Of a stretch of DNA of 64,000 bases, positions 24,887-36,816 are shown in pieces (the first letter of the stretch is position 1; every line of letters starts with the position of its first letter). A model generated the notes under the pieces. The model saw only the letters and a program-made list of their open reading frames with translations. It was not told the origin of the DNA and did not search any database. The position numbers were made by a program, and so were the translations under genes. Where the stretch lies: contig CM065300.1 of assembly GCA_032871835.1 (NCBI GenBank), positions 64,491,192 to 64,555,191 of the forward strand, written 5' to 3'. This stretch comes from Dipteronia dyeriana (lineage: Eukaryota; Streptophyta; Magnoliopsida; Sapindales; Sapindaceae).

Positions 24887-27295
24887 TGAAGGGAAAAAAT
24901 TGTTAAAATGTAACGGAAGCATGATAAAAACGAAAATTAGGGTTTGTGTATAAATAAAAAAATTCTCTTTTATGCAACGAGAACCTTAACCCTAGATTAG
25001 TTGACATATATATAAGTATCGTACCTTTTTCTCGTGACGATGGAACAAGCGCCGAATTGATTCCATAAGATATTCCAATCCAATCACGAAAGTGAATCAC
25101 CTAGAAATGTGGGCTCCCTTTCATTAAATTGTATACCTGAGGATGGAGACAAACAAAATCTTTTCTTTGTTAGTTACAAATATCCTCCAAGAGAAAAAAT
25201 CCAAGAACGTCCGGTCACTTGTGAATTATCAATCTACTTGGTTGAAACTCACGTGAACCCGATTTTATTTTGTACACAAAACCCTTTTGATGTAAAGGAT
25301 ACTAATATACTATCAAAAACAAAAACGTTATCTTTTTCACTTTTCTCCTTGGCCGAATTCCACACCCTATATCTTAGAGTTGATTGAATTTTATCTAAAG
25401 TGAAATATTAAATTTTTCTCTCTCAAAATTCTCTCTTGCCAAGCAAAATTCTCTCTTAGAAAACACTTAGGTTGGCCGAAATTTTTACTCTAAAAATCTT
25501 GGGCTGGCCGAAATTCATAAGGGTATATATATAGGATCACAAATCCTTTCCTAAGAAGAATTTACTTGGTTGGCAATAATCCTTTCCTTAGATGGATTTA
25601 TTTGGTAGTTAAAAATCCTTTTCTTAAAGGAATTCTATCCTCTTATATATATATGAGTTGGCCGAAATTCACAAGAATATATATTAGGATCACAAATCTT
25701 TTTCTAAGAAGGATTTACTTGGTTGTTAAGAATCATTTCTTTAGGTGGATTTACTTGGTGGTTAAGAATCCTTTTTCTAAATGAATTCTACCCTACACCA
25801 AGACTCCTAATCCAACTCAATAGTGTATTTGTAACCATATTAAAAACTTCCTAATTTGATTAGATAAATAATTCCTTTTATTTATCTACTTATCAAATAT
25901 AGTCTTTAATATTAATTATACTACCAACAATGGTATAATTTTAAAAGACCATCTCCTACTAGGAAAAAGATTTTGACTTTTAATTAAATAATTAATTAAT
26001 TTCCATTTAATTAAATAAAAAAATAAAAAAAAATATTATTAAGCTATTCTAAATAGCTTTGCCGCCCATACCATATATATGGGCCATATATTATTTTTCA
26101 TATTTTATTAAATCAATTGGACCTTAATAAAAAGTCCACATGTGAACTAGACTTATTCATACAAAAAGAAACAAGTTCACATGCCTTAACACAATTCTAG
26201 ATGGAGCCCTAAATTGGTCTGGTAGAATATATCAAGTGATCCATGCAAGTTCGCGTGGATTGGGGATCTTGGCGGGCTTTCTAAATTTAAGCTCCAATAG
26301 ACACAACCCAATCACAATAAACAAATGATTCACTTAGGTCCAATCTATTTAATTTTAGTTCATTCCACTAAAGAACTAAAATTGAACTCTTAAATAAAGA
26401 TAGAATAAGTTGATGTTACTCATTCATACCCTAGATAACCTTATTGGATAAAGTGTATCTCGTGAAGAATACCAGTAATCGCCAAGAGCTCATAGACCGC
26501 CTATAGCTCTCCAAGTTACCATATTTACTCATATGACCACATTTTGAACTTGGATATTTTGACTTGTCCAGAAGTCATGTTTCAATAGACACTATTGAAA
26601 ACTTAACATTAAGATTTAATATCCAATACCTCAAAACATCCATATGATGATATTCTACTCTCATTTAATAAATGGAGCCATGATGTCCATATCTATAAAT
26701 GAAGTCCTCAATCGATTAACAAATGAATACCACCAAACTATCGAGGATAGACTATGCTATATAATCGTACTCATTGATAGCCCAAATGATAACACTTGTA
26801 ACCATAAGTCCATCATTTATCTCAGGATTGAGATAGACTCTCCAATTGTCATCAAATGAAAAACTTTTATCTATTGACGGTTCTAGATAAAGTATTTCAT
26901 TGTGATCCAATTCGATGCACCCAGTGAACTAGATTCTTTTGCCTAAAGACACCGCACTTTGATGATTTTAGACTCATCATAACACATTTGATCCCATTCA
27001 AATGCTAGCAAAAGAATCTACAACTTTGACAAGATAAAGGTGCCCAACCTTTTATCTTAAGTTGAGAATATTATTCAAGACTAACTAAAGAATTGTGTCT
27101 ACCTCATACATATCTAGATGTATGAACAATTCTTCTTTTCTCATAGTCTTTTGACCTTATGATTATTTACTTTTGACAATTATAATAATTAAACTACAAA
27201 TGCTATAAGATTTGTTAAACTAGAAATCACCTTATTAATATGAAAAGATTGTCAAATACATTATTATACTCTTGCTATCAATCATGATCCTAACA
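24887..27295 (-). mobile_element. Solo copia LTR of the D/E family inside the pararetrovirus
   Basis: 2409 bp, plus-strand ends TGAAGGGAAA and cctaaca, flanked by a perfect 5-bp duplication (aagga). It matches by eye the D-element LTR at 36817-38989 in the same orientation: shared words include gtgatccatgcaagttc, cattccactaaagaactaa and gattgagatagactctc. Removing it and one duplication rejoins the pararetrovirus RNase H in frame. A solo LTR results from recombination between the two LTRs of a full element. ORFs inside are chance readings. Confidence 0.93.
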
Positions 27296-27300
27296 AAGGA
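27296..27300. repeat. Right target-site duplication of solo LTR (aagga)
   Basis: Identical partner of 24882-24886. Confidence 0.9.
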
Positions 27301-27689
27301 TGGGCTAGGATATTAATCCAAAAGCCCACAAAGAATAGTTTAAATAATACAGAAGAAATAGCTATGTATGCTAGTGGAAAGTTCTCAGAAGTAGAGTTTA
27401 GAAGATCTTGTACAGAATTAGAAATATTAGGAATTATTAATTCATTAAACCAATTCCACATATATATACATAATGAATCATTTACTGTAAGGACTTATTG
27501 TAATAATATAGTAGAATTCTACAAGAAAATACAAAAGAAAAAATTTTAAAAGAAAAACTCTTTTGTTAGTAAAAGATGGGTTGGATTTTAGAAACTTTAA
27601 TAGGAAGAGGATATAAAGCAGATTTTGAACATATTAGTGGAAAATATAATACTATAGCCGATATTTTATCAAGACTAATAAACTCTTGA
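27301..27689 (+). pseudogene. Caulimovirid RNase H, C-terminal part
   Basis: This continues the domain cut by the solo LTR. Visible words are MYASGKFSEVE, CTELEILGIINSLNQF, YCNNIVEFYKK and, at the end, FEHISGKYNTIADILSRL. They correspond to the Glu and Asp catalytic regions and the C-terminal helix of pararetroviral RNase H. Frame breaks lie near 27549 and 27590. The pol frame ends with TGA at 27687-27689, two bases before the next ATG. Confidence 0.85.
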
Positions 27690-27691
27690 TC

Positions 27692-29338
27692 ATGACTACA
27701 AAAATGGCAGGAAGCTCAAAGAATAGTCAGAAAAGCTCAATCTTTGTTTCTCTTTCTCAAAGCCTTAGTCGTAAAAAGCTTAGCATAGGAACTCACATTA
27801 TTAATTATTGCCCAGGTGTTCCCTTTCAACCTTTGGCGCAATTAAAGGAAAAGATTACTGAAGTTCAGCAGGCTATACTCAACAATATTTGGTTTTTTAG
27901 AAATAATAATAAAGGTTTTCTTCAAACACTAAATATTTTAAGCCAATACTTTTCAGTTAATAACAAATTCAATTTTTATGTTTCTTTAAAGGAAGAAGAA
28001 CAGGAATGTTTCCTGCCTAGCAAGAAACTGCTAGCAGTGTAGAAGATTTTCCTAACCCTATATTTAAAGGCTACTACACTTTTGAAGAAACTCAAAAGGC
28101 CTTAAATTTGTTTCTTCAAAACCAAGATGGTTTCAAACCTATCTTGGAATTCAATTGTTGTATCTACAGTCGAAGTCAAGTTTTAAGTTTTATGAATCAT
28201 TTCAAAAATATTAATGAAGCAAAAAAAATAAGATTACTGAAGAGCTAGAAAGTTGTAAAGAAGGTATGAATGATCTTTTGATCAATCTGCAAAATAAAAA
28301 TACAGTACTAAAGCAAGAATTGACTAGAGCTGAACAGCTAATAGAGCAGCTTCAGAAGATGGAAACAACAGAGAGAAAAGAAGAAAAAGAAAATCAAAAG
28401 AAGGAAAAGGGCAACGAAAAAATAAAAAAAATAGAAAAATCTGAAAGACCCTTATATATTATTAACATTACCCTAATGAGGGATCAAGCAAAAAATGTAT
28501 ATAAAGCGGTAGAAATTCTACCTAATGATACAAAGCATAGCATCTTTGGTCATGCCAGAGATGATAATCTGAAACGGTTTTTGAAAATCCAAAAGTTTCT
28601 TTCTCAAGCAGTAGGATTACCTAACAGTATGACTACTCTTTTACATCAAGGAAATATAAATCATAGTTTTCTATTCAAGTTTATGACTATCCAGATTCAT
28701 TTGGATGATTTTTCAATGAATTTTGACATTCCAGAACTAGTACAAATTGGCATTGAAGAACTTTTTAGTTATGGGATTGTCGATACCATCAGTACATTTA
28801 GTATCGTTAAAATCTCATTCCTTCAAGAGAAACTCCAACAATCTGTCAGGATGCTTGGAAGAAGAAAAGGTTTTGTTCTTGACAAAGATTCAATACCATG
28901 TGAGTGGATAATTAGTCAGCCCTACAATATGACAAGCTACCTTCCAGCTTATCACTATATAGTGATAATTCCCTATAATGTCCCTGTACAAGTAGTAGGT
29001 GGAGAAAATCATCTAGTAGATCTCCAGGACATGTGTCCTGAGTACCTGTAAAGATATAAAGCACATAAGTATTTTCTCAACATCAACTTAGTCAGGCCCA
29101 ACTGATAGGTCAGACTCGTCACATGTCAATTTTAATCAGAGACAACAATGTTTGGTTCAAGTATCCCATACCTTGGGTTTTCTTGAGCCCTGAATCAGAT
29201 GAATACTTAAGAGAAGTTCAAGAGCAAGAAGTATTAAGGCTAGGAAATCCTCTTCTAGAAGATAGTGACTATGAACCGACGACAAAGCTTATCACAATCA
29301 AGATGCTTGAAGATAAGGTAAGATCAAAGTTTCGGTAG
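27692..29338 (+). pseudogene. Unidentified post-pol ORF of the pararetrovirus (coiled coil)
   Basis: The ATG at 27692 follows the pol stop by two bases. The reading is in pieces: 27692-28042, a shifted frame to about 28260, 28266-29051, and another shifted frame to 29338. The N-terminal part is Ser/Lys-rich, with IINYCPGVPFQPLAQLKE. The middle is a clear coiled coil (LINLQNKNTVLKQELTRAEQ and a Glu/Lys-rich run). The C-terminal half is globular with IQIHLDDFSMNFDIPELVQI. It occupies the place of the transactivator (inclusion-body) gene of some caulimovirids, but I see no motif that proves this. It could equally be a lineage-specific ORF. The lesions are modest, suggesting a 500-550 residue ancestor. 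Confidence 0.6.
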
Positions 29339-29497
29339 AAAAAGCCAAGAACAGCAAAAAGCAGCATCATCATCATCAGCATTATCAAGAACACTAAAAA
29401 GCAGCATTATTAAAAGAAAACAGAGAATTGGCAGAAAAGAATCTCATTTTACTGTTTAAGAGCATTATTTAATTTCTAAAACCAAAGAAGTCTAATC
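29339..29497 (+). other. Pararetrovirus downstream non-coding segment
   Basis: AT-rich sequence between the last viral ORF and the LTR at 29498. It has a (cat)n-like run (catcatcatcatcagca) and two copies of actaaaaagcagcatt/aagcagcat words. It is probably the start of the viral intergenic region, cut short by the LTR. Confidence 0.45.
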
Positions 29498-30564
29498 TAT
29501 TGGGACTATGCTCGATAGCAAGAGTATAATAATAAATTTGAAAATCTTTTCATATTAATAAAGTTATTTCTAGTTTAACAAATCGTATAGCATTTATAAT
29601 TTAATTATTATAATTGTCAAGAATAAATAATCATAAGGTCAAAAGACTATGAGAAAAGAAGAATTGTTCTTATATCTAGATATGTATGAGGTAGGTAAAA
29701 TTATTTAGTTAGTCTTAAATAATATTCACAACTTAAGATAGAGGTTGGGCGCCTTTATCCTGTCAAAGTTGTAGATTTCTATGCTAGCATTTGAGTGGGA
29801 TCAAATGTGTTATGATGAGTCTAAAATCATCAAAGTGTGGTGTCTTTGGGCAACAGAATCTAGTACACTGGGTGCACTAAATTGGATCACAGTAAAATAC
29901 TTTATCTAGAACCTTCAATAGATAAAAGTTTTCACTTGAAGACAATCGGAGAGTCTATCTCAATCCTGAGATAAACGATGGACGTATGGTCGCAAGTGTT
30001 ATCATTTGAGATATCAATGAGTACGATTATATAGCATAATCTATCCTCGATAGTTTGGTGGTATTCATTTGTTAATCGATAGAGGTTTTCATTTATAGAT
30101 ATGGACATCATGTCTCTATTTATTAAATGTGAGTAGAATACCATCATATGGATATTTTGAGGTATTGGATATTAAATCTTAACGTTAAGTTTTCAATAGT
30201 GTCTATTGAAATATGGATTCTGGGCATATCAAAATATCCAAGTTCAAAATGTGGTCATATGAGTAAATATGGTAACTTGGAGAGCTATAGGCGGTCTATA
30301 AGCTCTTGGCGATTAATGGTATTCTTCACAAGGATACACTTTCTCCATTAAGAATGTCTAGGGTATGAATGAGAAATATTAACTTATTCTATCTTTATTT
30401 AAGAGATCAATTTTAGTTCTTTAGTGGAATGAACTAAAATTAATAGATTGGACCTAAGTGAATCATTTGTTGATTGTGGTTAAGTTATATCTATTGAAGC
30501 TTAAAGTTAGATAGCCCGCCAAGATCCCCAATCCACACAAACTTGTATGGATCACTTGATATAT
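29498..30564 (+). mobile_element. Partial 5' LTR of copia element E
   Basis: The plus strand starts tattgggactatgctcgat, matching tgttgggattatgctcgat at E's 3' LTR (43480) with its second base mutated. It is the reverse complement of the outer half of the D LTRs. It runs about 1067 bp and ends at atatat near 30560, where D's LTR begins in opposite orientation. Together with 30702-31774 it forms an inverted repeat. Confidence 0.8.
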
Positions 30565-31774
30565 ATTATTTTTCTTACTTTATTAAATCAATTGGACCTT
30601 TATAAAAAGTCCAAATGTGAACTATACCCGTTCTTACAAAAAGAAACAAGTCCACAAGCCTTAATACAATTCTAGATGGACTCCTAAATTGGTCCGGTAG
30701 AATATATCAAGTGATCCATGCAAGTTCATGTGGATTGGGGATCTTGGCGGGCTATCTAAATTTAAGCTTCAATAGATATAACCTAATCACAATCAACAAA
30801 TGATTCACTTAGGTACAATCTATTAATTTTAGTTCATTCCACTAAAGAACTAAAATTGAACTCTTAAATAAAGATAGAATAAGTTAATATTTCTCATTCA
30901 TACCTTAGACAATCTTAATGGAGAAAGTGTATCCTCGTGAAGAATACCAGTAATTGCCAAGAGCTCATAGGTCGCTATAGCTCTCCAAGTTACCATATTT
31001 ACTCATATGACCATATTTTGAACTTGGATATTTTGACTTGTCCAGAAGCCTTGTTTCAATAGACACTATTGAAAACTTAACGTTAAGATTTAATATCCAA
31101 TATCTAAAAATATCCATATGATGGTATTCCACTCACATTTAATAAATGGAGCCACGATGTCCATAGTTATAAATGAAGTCCTCTATCGATTAACAAATAA
31201 ATACCACAAAACTATTAAGGATAGACTATGTTATATAATCGTACTCATTGATAGCTCAAATGATAACACTTGCAACCATAAGTCCATCATTTATCTCAGG
31301 ATTGAGATAGACTCTCCGATTGTCTTCAAGTGAAAACTTTTATCCATTGACGGTTCTAGATAGACTATTTCATTGTGATCTAATTCAATGCACCTAGTGC
31401 ACTAGATTCTTTTACCCAAAGACACCACACTTTGATGATTTTAGATTTTAGACTCATCATAACACATATGATCCCACTCAAATGCTAGCAAAAGAATCTA
31501 CAACATTGACAAGATAAAGGCGCCCAACCTTTATCTTAAGTTGTGAATAATATTCAAGACTAACTAAAGAATTGTGTTTACCTCATACATATCTAAATGT
31601 ACGAACAATTCTTATTTTCTCATAGTCTTTTGACTTTATGATTATTTACTTTTGACAATTATAATAATTAAACTATAAATGCTATAAGATTTGTTAAACT
31701 AGAAATCACTTTATTAATATGAAAAGATTGTCAAACACATTATTATACTCTTGCTATCGCGCATAATTCCAACA
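30565..31774 (-). mobile_element. Partial 3' LTR of copia element D
   Basis: This matches 37780-38989 of D's complete 5' LTR. The outer about 960 bp (with the TGTAGGG end) are missing at the 30560 junction. The internal end (ttccaaca) is intact and is followed by atctcccacttactct, the complement of the polypurine tract. Confidence 0.85.
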
Positions 31775-31788
31775 ATCTCCCACTTACT

Positions 31789-33166
31789 CTATAGCAAATG
31801 TGTCAGATCACTCATCCCCGTGTTCTCTAGATGCCCATCAAAACTCTTTTATGGAAGAGCATTTGTAAAGGGATCCATTAGAACATCTGCTGATGTGATC
31901 TTTGTAATCGTCACATCACCGCTATGCATAATTTCTCTCAGAAGGTGATACTTTCTTTCAATGTGTTTCCCTCTCTTATGACTTCTTGGTTCTCTCGAAT
32001 TAGCCAATGTTCCACTATTGTCACAGTAGATAGTGATCTGCATATTCGCATTAGGAACCACTTCCTAGTCAATCAAGAATTGGCGGAGCCAGACAGCCTC
32101 TTTAGTAGCCTCGCATGTGGCAACATACTCAGCTTCCATGGTGGAGTCAGCAATACAAGATTGCTTTATACTCCTTCATATGACTGCCCCTCTCCAATAG
32201 TAAACACAGATACTGATGTAGATCTTCTAGAGTCACAATCTGACTGAAAATCAGAATATGTATACCCAATGGGAATTAAATCTCCTCCAGAGTATAAAAG
32301 CATATAATCTCTCATTCTCCTGAGATACTTAAAAATATGCTTGACTTTTGACAAGTGATCAGGACCAGGTTTGATTGCACCTACTAACTATGCCCACAGC
32401 AAAACAAATATTTGGTCTAGTACAGAGAATTGCATACATGAGACTTAAAACTGTCGATGCATTTGGAACCCTACTCATGAATTGCTCTTCATGCTCATTC
32501 TTAGGAACTTGTTCCTTAGAAAGTTTGATTCCATGTCTAAAAGGTAACAAACATTTCTTGGAATCTTGCATGGAAAACCTAAACAAGATTTTATCTATGT
32601 ATGAAGCTTGGGATAATGCAATCGTTCTATTCTTTCTATCCCTTATGACTTGGATACCAAGAATATAACTTACTTCTCCTAAGTCTTTCATATCAAATTG
32701 TTTTGCTAACCATTTTTTTATTAATGTCAATACACCTACATCGTTTTCGATGAGTAGTATATAATCAATGTAAGGAACAAGGAAAACCAACTTGTCACCT
32801 TTAATCCTTTTGTATACATAGGGTTCGTCAAGGTTTTGAATAAATCCAAAACTTTTCAAGGCTTGATCGAACCTTATGTTCCAGGATCTGGATGTTTGCT
32901 TCAATCCATATATGGATCTTTACAACTTTCATACCTTTTCTTCTTGGCCTTTTTCAATGAATCCTTCTAGTTGCATCATATAGATGCTTTCGTCAAGACT
33001 TCCATTAAGGAAAGTTGTCTTGACGTCCATTTGTCAAATCTCTAGGTCTAGAGATACTGCAATGGATAAGAATATCCTAATGGATTTAAGCATGGCCACA
33101 GGAGAGAAGGTTTCTTTATAATCAATACCTTCCTTCTGTGTACAACCTTTAGCTACTAATCTAGCT
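31789..33166 (-). pseudogene. Element D reverse transcriptase and RNase H
   Basis: The minus strand reads WNIRFDQALKSFGFIQN, then at the RT site YIDYILLIEND where the family motif is YVDD (second Asp now Tyr), then ILGIQVIRDRKNRTIALSQA and CTRPNICFAVGIVSR. RNase H continues in other frames (32354-32166, 32061-31789) with TIYCDNSGTLANSREPRSHK and GKHIERKYHLLRE. Stops and frameshifts are present, with the last codon stop at 31789-31791. This is a copia pol of a Tork/TAR-like type; lineage is uncertain. The active-site change makes it dead regardless of frame. Confidence 0.88.
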
Positions 33167-34702
33167 TTAAAGGTTTCCACATTTCCATCCATTCCTCTTA
33201 TATACCCACTTGCACCCGACGGGTTTTATCCCTTTAGGCAAGTCTACAAGTGAGCAGAATTTGTTTTTTAACATTGTTTCAATTTCGGATTGCATTGCCT
33301 TTTGCCAATGGTGACAATCAACATCTTTCATTGCTTCCTTGTACGTATAGGGATCATCGTCATCCGGAAGATTCTCTACAGATTCTTCTATACCGATGTA
33401 TCTCTCGGGTTGTCTACTAACCCTCCCACTATGACGAGGTATGGTAGATTGTTGATCTTGTGTTGGTACAGAACTTACAATTGGGCTTGGTTGTGAAACC
33501 TCTTGTGGGATTGTATCTCCTGAAAGCTCATTCAGGACAACTATACTTTTAGGCACAAAATTATTCATATAGTCCTCTTCCAGAAATTTAGCATTTGTCG
33601 AAACAAATACTTTAAGATCTAAAGGACTATAGAAATAATATCCTTTTGTTCCATTAGGATACCCTACAAATATGCATGTTTCTGAAAGGGACTCCATCTT
33701 TCGCCCGGTCCATAACTCATGCGGTGTTTTAGGAACCGACTTAGATGGTACATCATTTAGAATGTACATAGCAGTTTGTAAAGCATATTCCCAAAAAGAA
33801 TTATGAAGCGTTGAATAACTCAACATAGAACTAACCATGTCCAAAAGAGTTCTATTTCGACTTTCTGCCACCTCATTTTGTTGAGGTGTACATGGTGCAG
33901 AAAACTGAGAAATTATCCCATTATCATTAAGATATTGTTGAAACTCACCAGATAAATATTCTCCACCACGATCAGACCTCAAGATTTTTATGTGTTTCTC
34001 AAGCTGATTTTCTACTTCAGCTTTAAATGCATTGAACATGTCAAAAGCATCTGATTTATGTCTCATGAAATACATATAACCAAATCTTGAGTGATCATCC
34101 ATGAAAGTGATGAAGTAATCATATCCACCTCTAGCTTGAATGCTCATAGGTCCACACACATCAGTGTGTATCAATCCTGAACATTCGATGGCTCTTGTGC
34201 CTTTGGTCGTAAACGACCTTTTGGTCATTTTACCTTACAAACAAGATTCACAAGTTGATAGATCATCAACCTTTAAGTCACTTAGAGGTCCGTCACTAAC
34301 CAATCTTTTAATCCTATTTAGGTTAATATGACCTAGGCGCAAATGCCATAGGTAGGTTTCATCTTTTGATAATTTTACTCTTTTATGATTAGATTCCGTT
34401 GATTCTGTGTCTAACAAGTGATAGATATTTCTATGCAAATAGACTAAACCGTTTTCCAATGTACCTTTGCAAATAATTTTTTTATTCTTACTAATAATAA
34501 AGGCTTTATTAAAAGTAACCGAATAACCAAATTTATTTAAACAAGAAACTGAAATTAAATTCTTCTTGAATTCAAGTACATAATAAACGTTTATTAAATC
34601 TAAATGCCTACTAGAATCTAGATTGACTCTAATATCTCCCACTACACTAGTAGACACCAACGCTCTGTTGCCTAAACGCAAGTTGAATTCATTCTTATTC
34701 AA
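33167..34702 (-). pseudogene. Element D integrase region
   Basis: One frame from 34702 to 33167 has a single stop near 34235. It shows the pre-integrase zinc site (YLWHLRLGHINLNRIK then LSTCESCL), then the core with [31 protein letters not shown] and QQNEVAESRNRTLLD, giving the catalytic Asp, Asp and Glu. At about 33700 the text jumps from HELWTGRK to MESLSETCIF, while element E keeps about 20 more residues (including [13 protein letters not shown]), so D has a small internal deletion there. The C-terminal end reads RHSGRVSRQPERYIG, typical of copia between integrase and RT. Confidence 0.9.
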
Positions 34703-35404
34703 TCTTTTCCTTTCCCGGAACCCCTTCTAGTTATGCCCAAGTTGCTTCTTCTTCTGTTGTTTCTTGACCTTCCTACGGGTCTTAACAGTGGCAACTTTAC
34801 TAACCCTTTCCTTACACAAAGATTTTCTCGGTGCTTTGATCAACTTGCATCAGGCCATGCAAAGTGCATTCCTTGTTGTTCAAGGTGTAGTCCAACTTGA
34901 ATTGATCAAAGGAATCTGATAGTGAGTTGACAATCATTTCAATTTTGGTCTCACCATCTATCTCAGCACCATTCAGTTCAGCAATGTTGAGATGTGCTAT
35001 GATTTTCATCATGTGATCTTTCACACCCTGTCTAGGTTTCATCCTAAGATTCATTAAAGCAGTCACTGCCTCTCTCTTAGTCATCCTAGACCTCACAAAA
35101 AACATCTCCTCTAGAGACATCATTATATCGGCAGCAGTCTCCATTCCTTCATGTTGCTGTTGCAACACGTCAGAGATGGTGGCCATAATGTAACATTTAG
35201 CCATCTCATCTAAAGACTCCCACTGCTGATACTCATCTGTTTGCTCCTAAGTAGATTCATTAGTAGGAGTAGGTGGTTTAGGAGTGCACAGAATGAACTT
35301 ATGCTTTTCAGCTTGCAACAACAACCCAATATTCCTTTCCATATGACATAATTATCATCAGTTAAAGTATTATCTTTTAGGATATTGATTAGGGATGGGG
35401 TCAC
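34703..35404 (-). pseudogene. Element D gag, no zinc knuckle
   Basis: It begins TPSLINILKDNTLTDDNY. The initiator codon is now GTG (35402-35404) where element E has ATG. After a frameshift it continues in 35204-34812 with MATISDVLQQQHEGMETAAD, REAVTALMNLRMK, MMKIIAHLNIAELNG and DQFKLDYTLNNKECTLHGLM, the UBN2-type copia gag. It then passes a basic stretch (RKVKKQQKKK) straight into NEFNLRLGN, the segment that normally follows the protease. The CCHC knuckle and the protease DSGA site are absent. Element E shows the same join. Confidence 0.85.
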
Positions 35405-36816
35405 GATTTCTTTTAAATAACAAAAATTATAAAAGTAAACAATCGTGATAAAGTACTTTCAAATATTTATCTTGAATTAAATAAAATAATTTAATCGTAA
35501 AATTCAACGGTGATCCAACACCCATAAATGTCACGCCTCCTTTGGGAGTTCTCACCATTTATTAGTTGGACTAGGTCCCACCTAATTGTTAACATAACAA
35601 CCAGCGTTTTCAATTTTAGCCTTGTGATTTTATTAACAAGAACTCTTGGGAGGATATTAATAAACTCACAATAAGTGTATTACTAAGTTATCGACCTTCA
35701 ATATATTCCCTCACGAATATCCCTCCTTTGGGAGTAGATATCGTTTGGGTTAATTGTCTAGTCTATCCTTGTAAGGAAGTATCTTGCTAAATTCCATTCA
35801 TAAATACCCATTAGGGGGTTATTACATGAAACATAAAGCTCAACTGAACTTGGAGGCCGTAGGTGTTCCAAAACACCTTCTCCCACTCAATTATTTAAGG
35901 CGTGTGATCAAATTCCAAAGAATGATTTACCAAGTTATGTAGATGCCAATTAGATATCTAAACCATTCAATGCATGTTCATACCAAAAGAGATATATGAG
36001 TGGCACTCCTATTGTATATGACATGTTCTCAAATAATGACAAACATTAGAATATTTACGAAAATATAAATAGCTACAATTTTGGTCTATCCTAGAAAAGC
36101 AAGTAAATTACATATGTCTTGGAATATAAAAACTCATTTCTTGGCGAACAGGTCTTCACGTGACCTTCGTCGTTTGGACTCCCTCGGCTGTCTCCCATGG
36201 GCGTGCGCACCCTTGGCTCCCTCCTATAGGTGTGTGCACGCCACAACCCCATAAAAGGTTGCCATGCGCAACCCATGTGTTTCATAGGGTTGCCGTGCGC
36301 AGCCCATGCCACAACAAACGTAGCCGGGTGCTCTTCGCATGCACGTTTGTTGTTATGGCTCGCACGGTCTCAAACTTGTTCCGGTTGCTCCCAATTCTTC
36401 AAACCTTCGAGTCTTCGACACTTGAATGTATTAAGACTAATTTTAAATAAAAAAATACTGCAATTTTTTTTAATACAATATAGTGCGGTTTTTTTTTTAT
36501 TAGTATTATTACAAGAACAAAAAAAAATAAAAAAATAAAAACTTAGCAACTGTTAAGAAGGAAATTATGGCGATGATAGACCACCCTCCTTGTTACAATC
36601 CCAAATTAAAAATACATTGAAATTCTATGACCAAAATTGAGCAATAACAATCCACATATAAAACATATATATATATCCATACATTCCAATGTAAATATAT
36701 ATGTGAATACCTAGAGTGCCATCTCTTTTTAAAACATGCATATATACAATAAAAAGAAAAAGATTCAGAACACATACATCAATTAATCAAGGGTACAACC
36801 CGGCTCTGATACCAAT
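35405..36816 (-). mobile_element. Element D leader
   Basis: Untranslated leader between the 5' LTR and gag. The part 35420-36150 is an inverted copy of element E's leader (39010-39767). A GC-richer part at 36150-36360 holds repeated ccatgcgcaaccca and ccgtgcgcagccca words. ORFs here are chance. Confidence 0.7.
36801..36814 (-). promoter_or_regulatory. Primer-binding site of element D (tRNA-iMet type)
   Basis: On the minus strand the LTR end CCCTACA is followed by AT and TGGTATCAGAGC, complementary to the 3' end of plant initiator methionine tRNA, the usual copia primer. This fixes D's orientation and the inner edge of its 5' LTR. Confidence 0.92.

Larger units (their letters stand above)
22391..29497 (+). 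other. Endogenous caulimovirid (plant pararetrovirus) remnant
   Basis: The plus strand carries, in order, a coat protein C-terminal part with zinc finger, an aspartic protease, a reverse transcriptase with YIDDILVFS, RNase H, and one more ORF starting two bases after the pol stop. That gene order, with coat protein ahead of protease-RT-RNase H and no integrase, marks Caulimoviridae rather than an LTR element. The movement protein and everything before the coat core are missing at the left junction. All ORFs contain frameshifts or stops, so this copy is dead. Genus cannot be assigned by reading. A solo LTR (24887-27295) interrupts it. Confidence 0.85.

Noticed and set aside
24887..27295. Insertion in the viral RNase H as viral sequence
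   Set aside because: Perfect 5-bp flanking duplication, TG/CA ends and similarity to LTR D show a solo LTR.
28266..29051. Post-pol viral ORF as a host gene
   Set aside because: It starts two bases after the viral pol stop on the same strand and shares its AT-rich codon style, so it belongs to the virus.
36091..36538. ORFs in the element D leader (His/Arg-rich)
   Set aside because: The region is the untranslated leader between primer site and gag; no motif.
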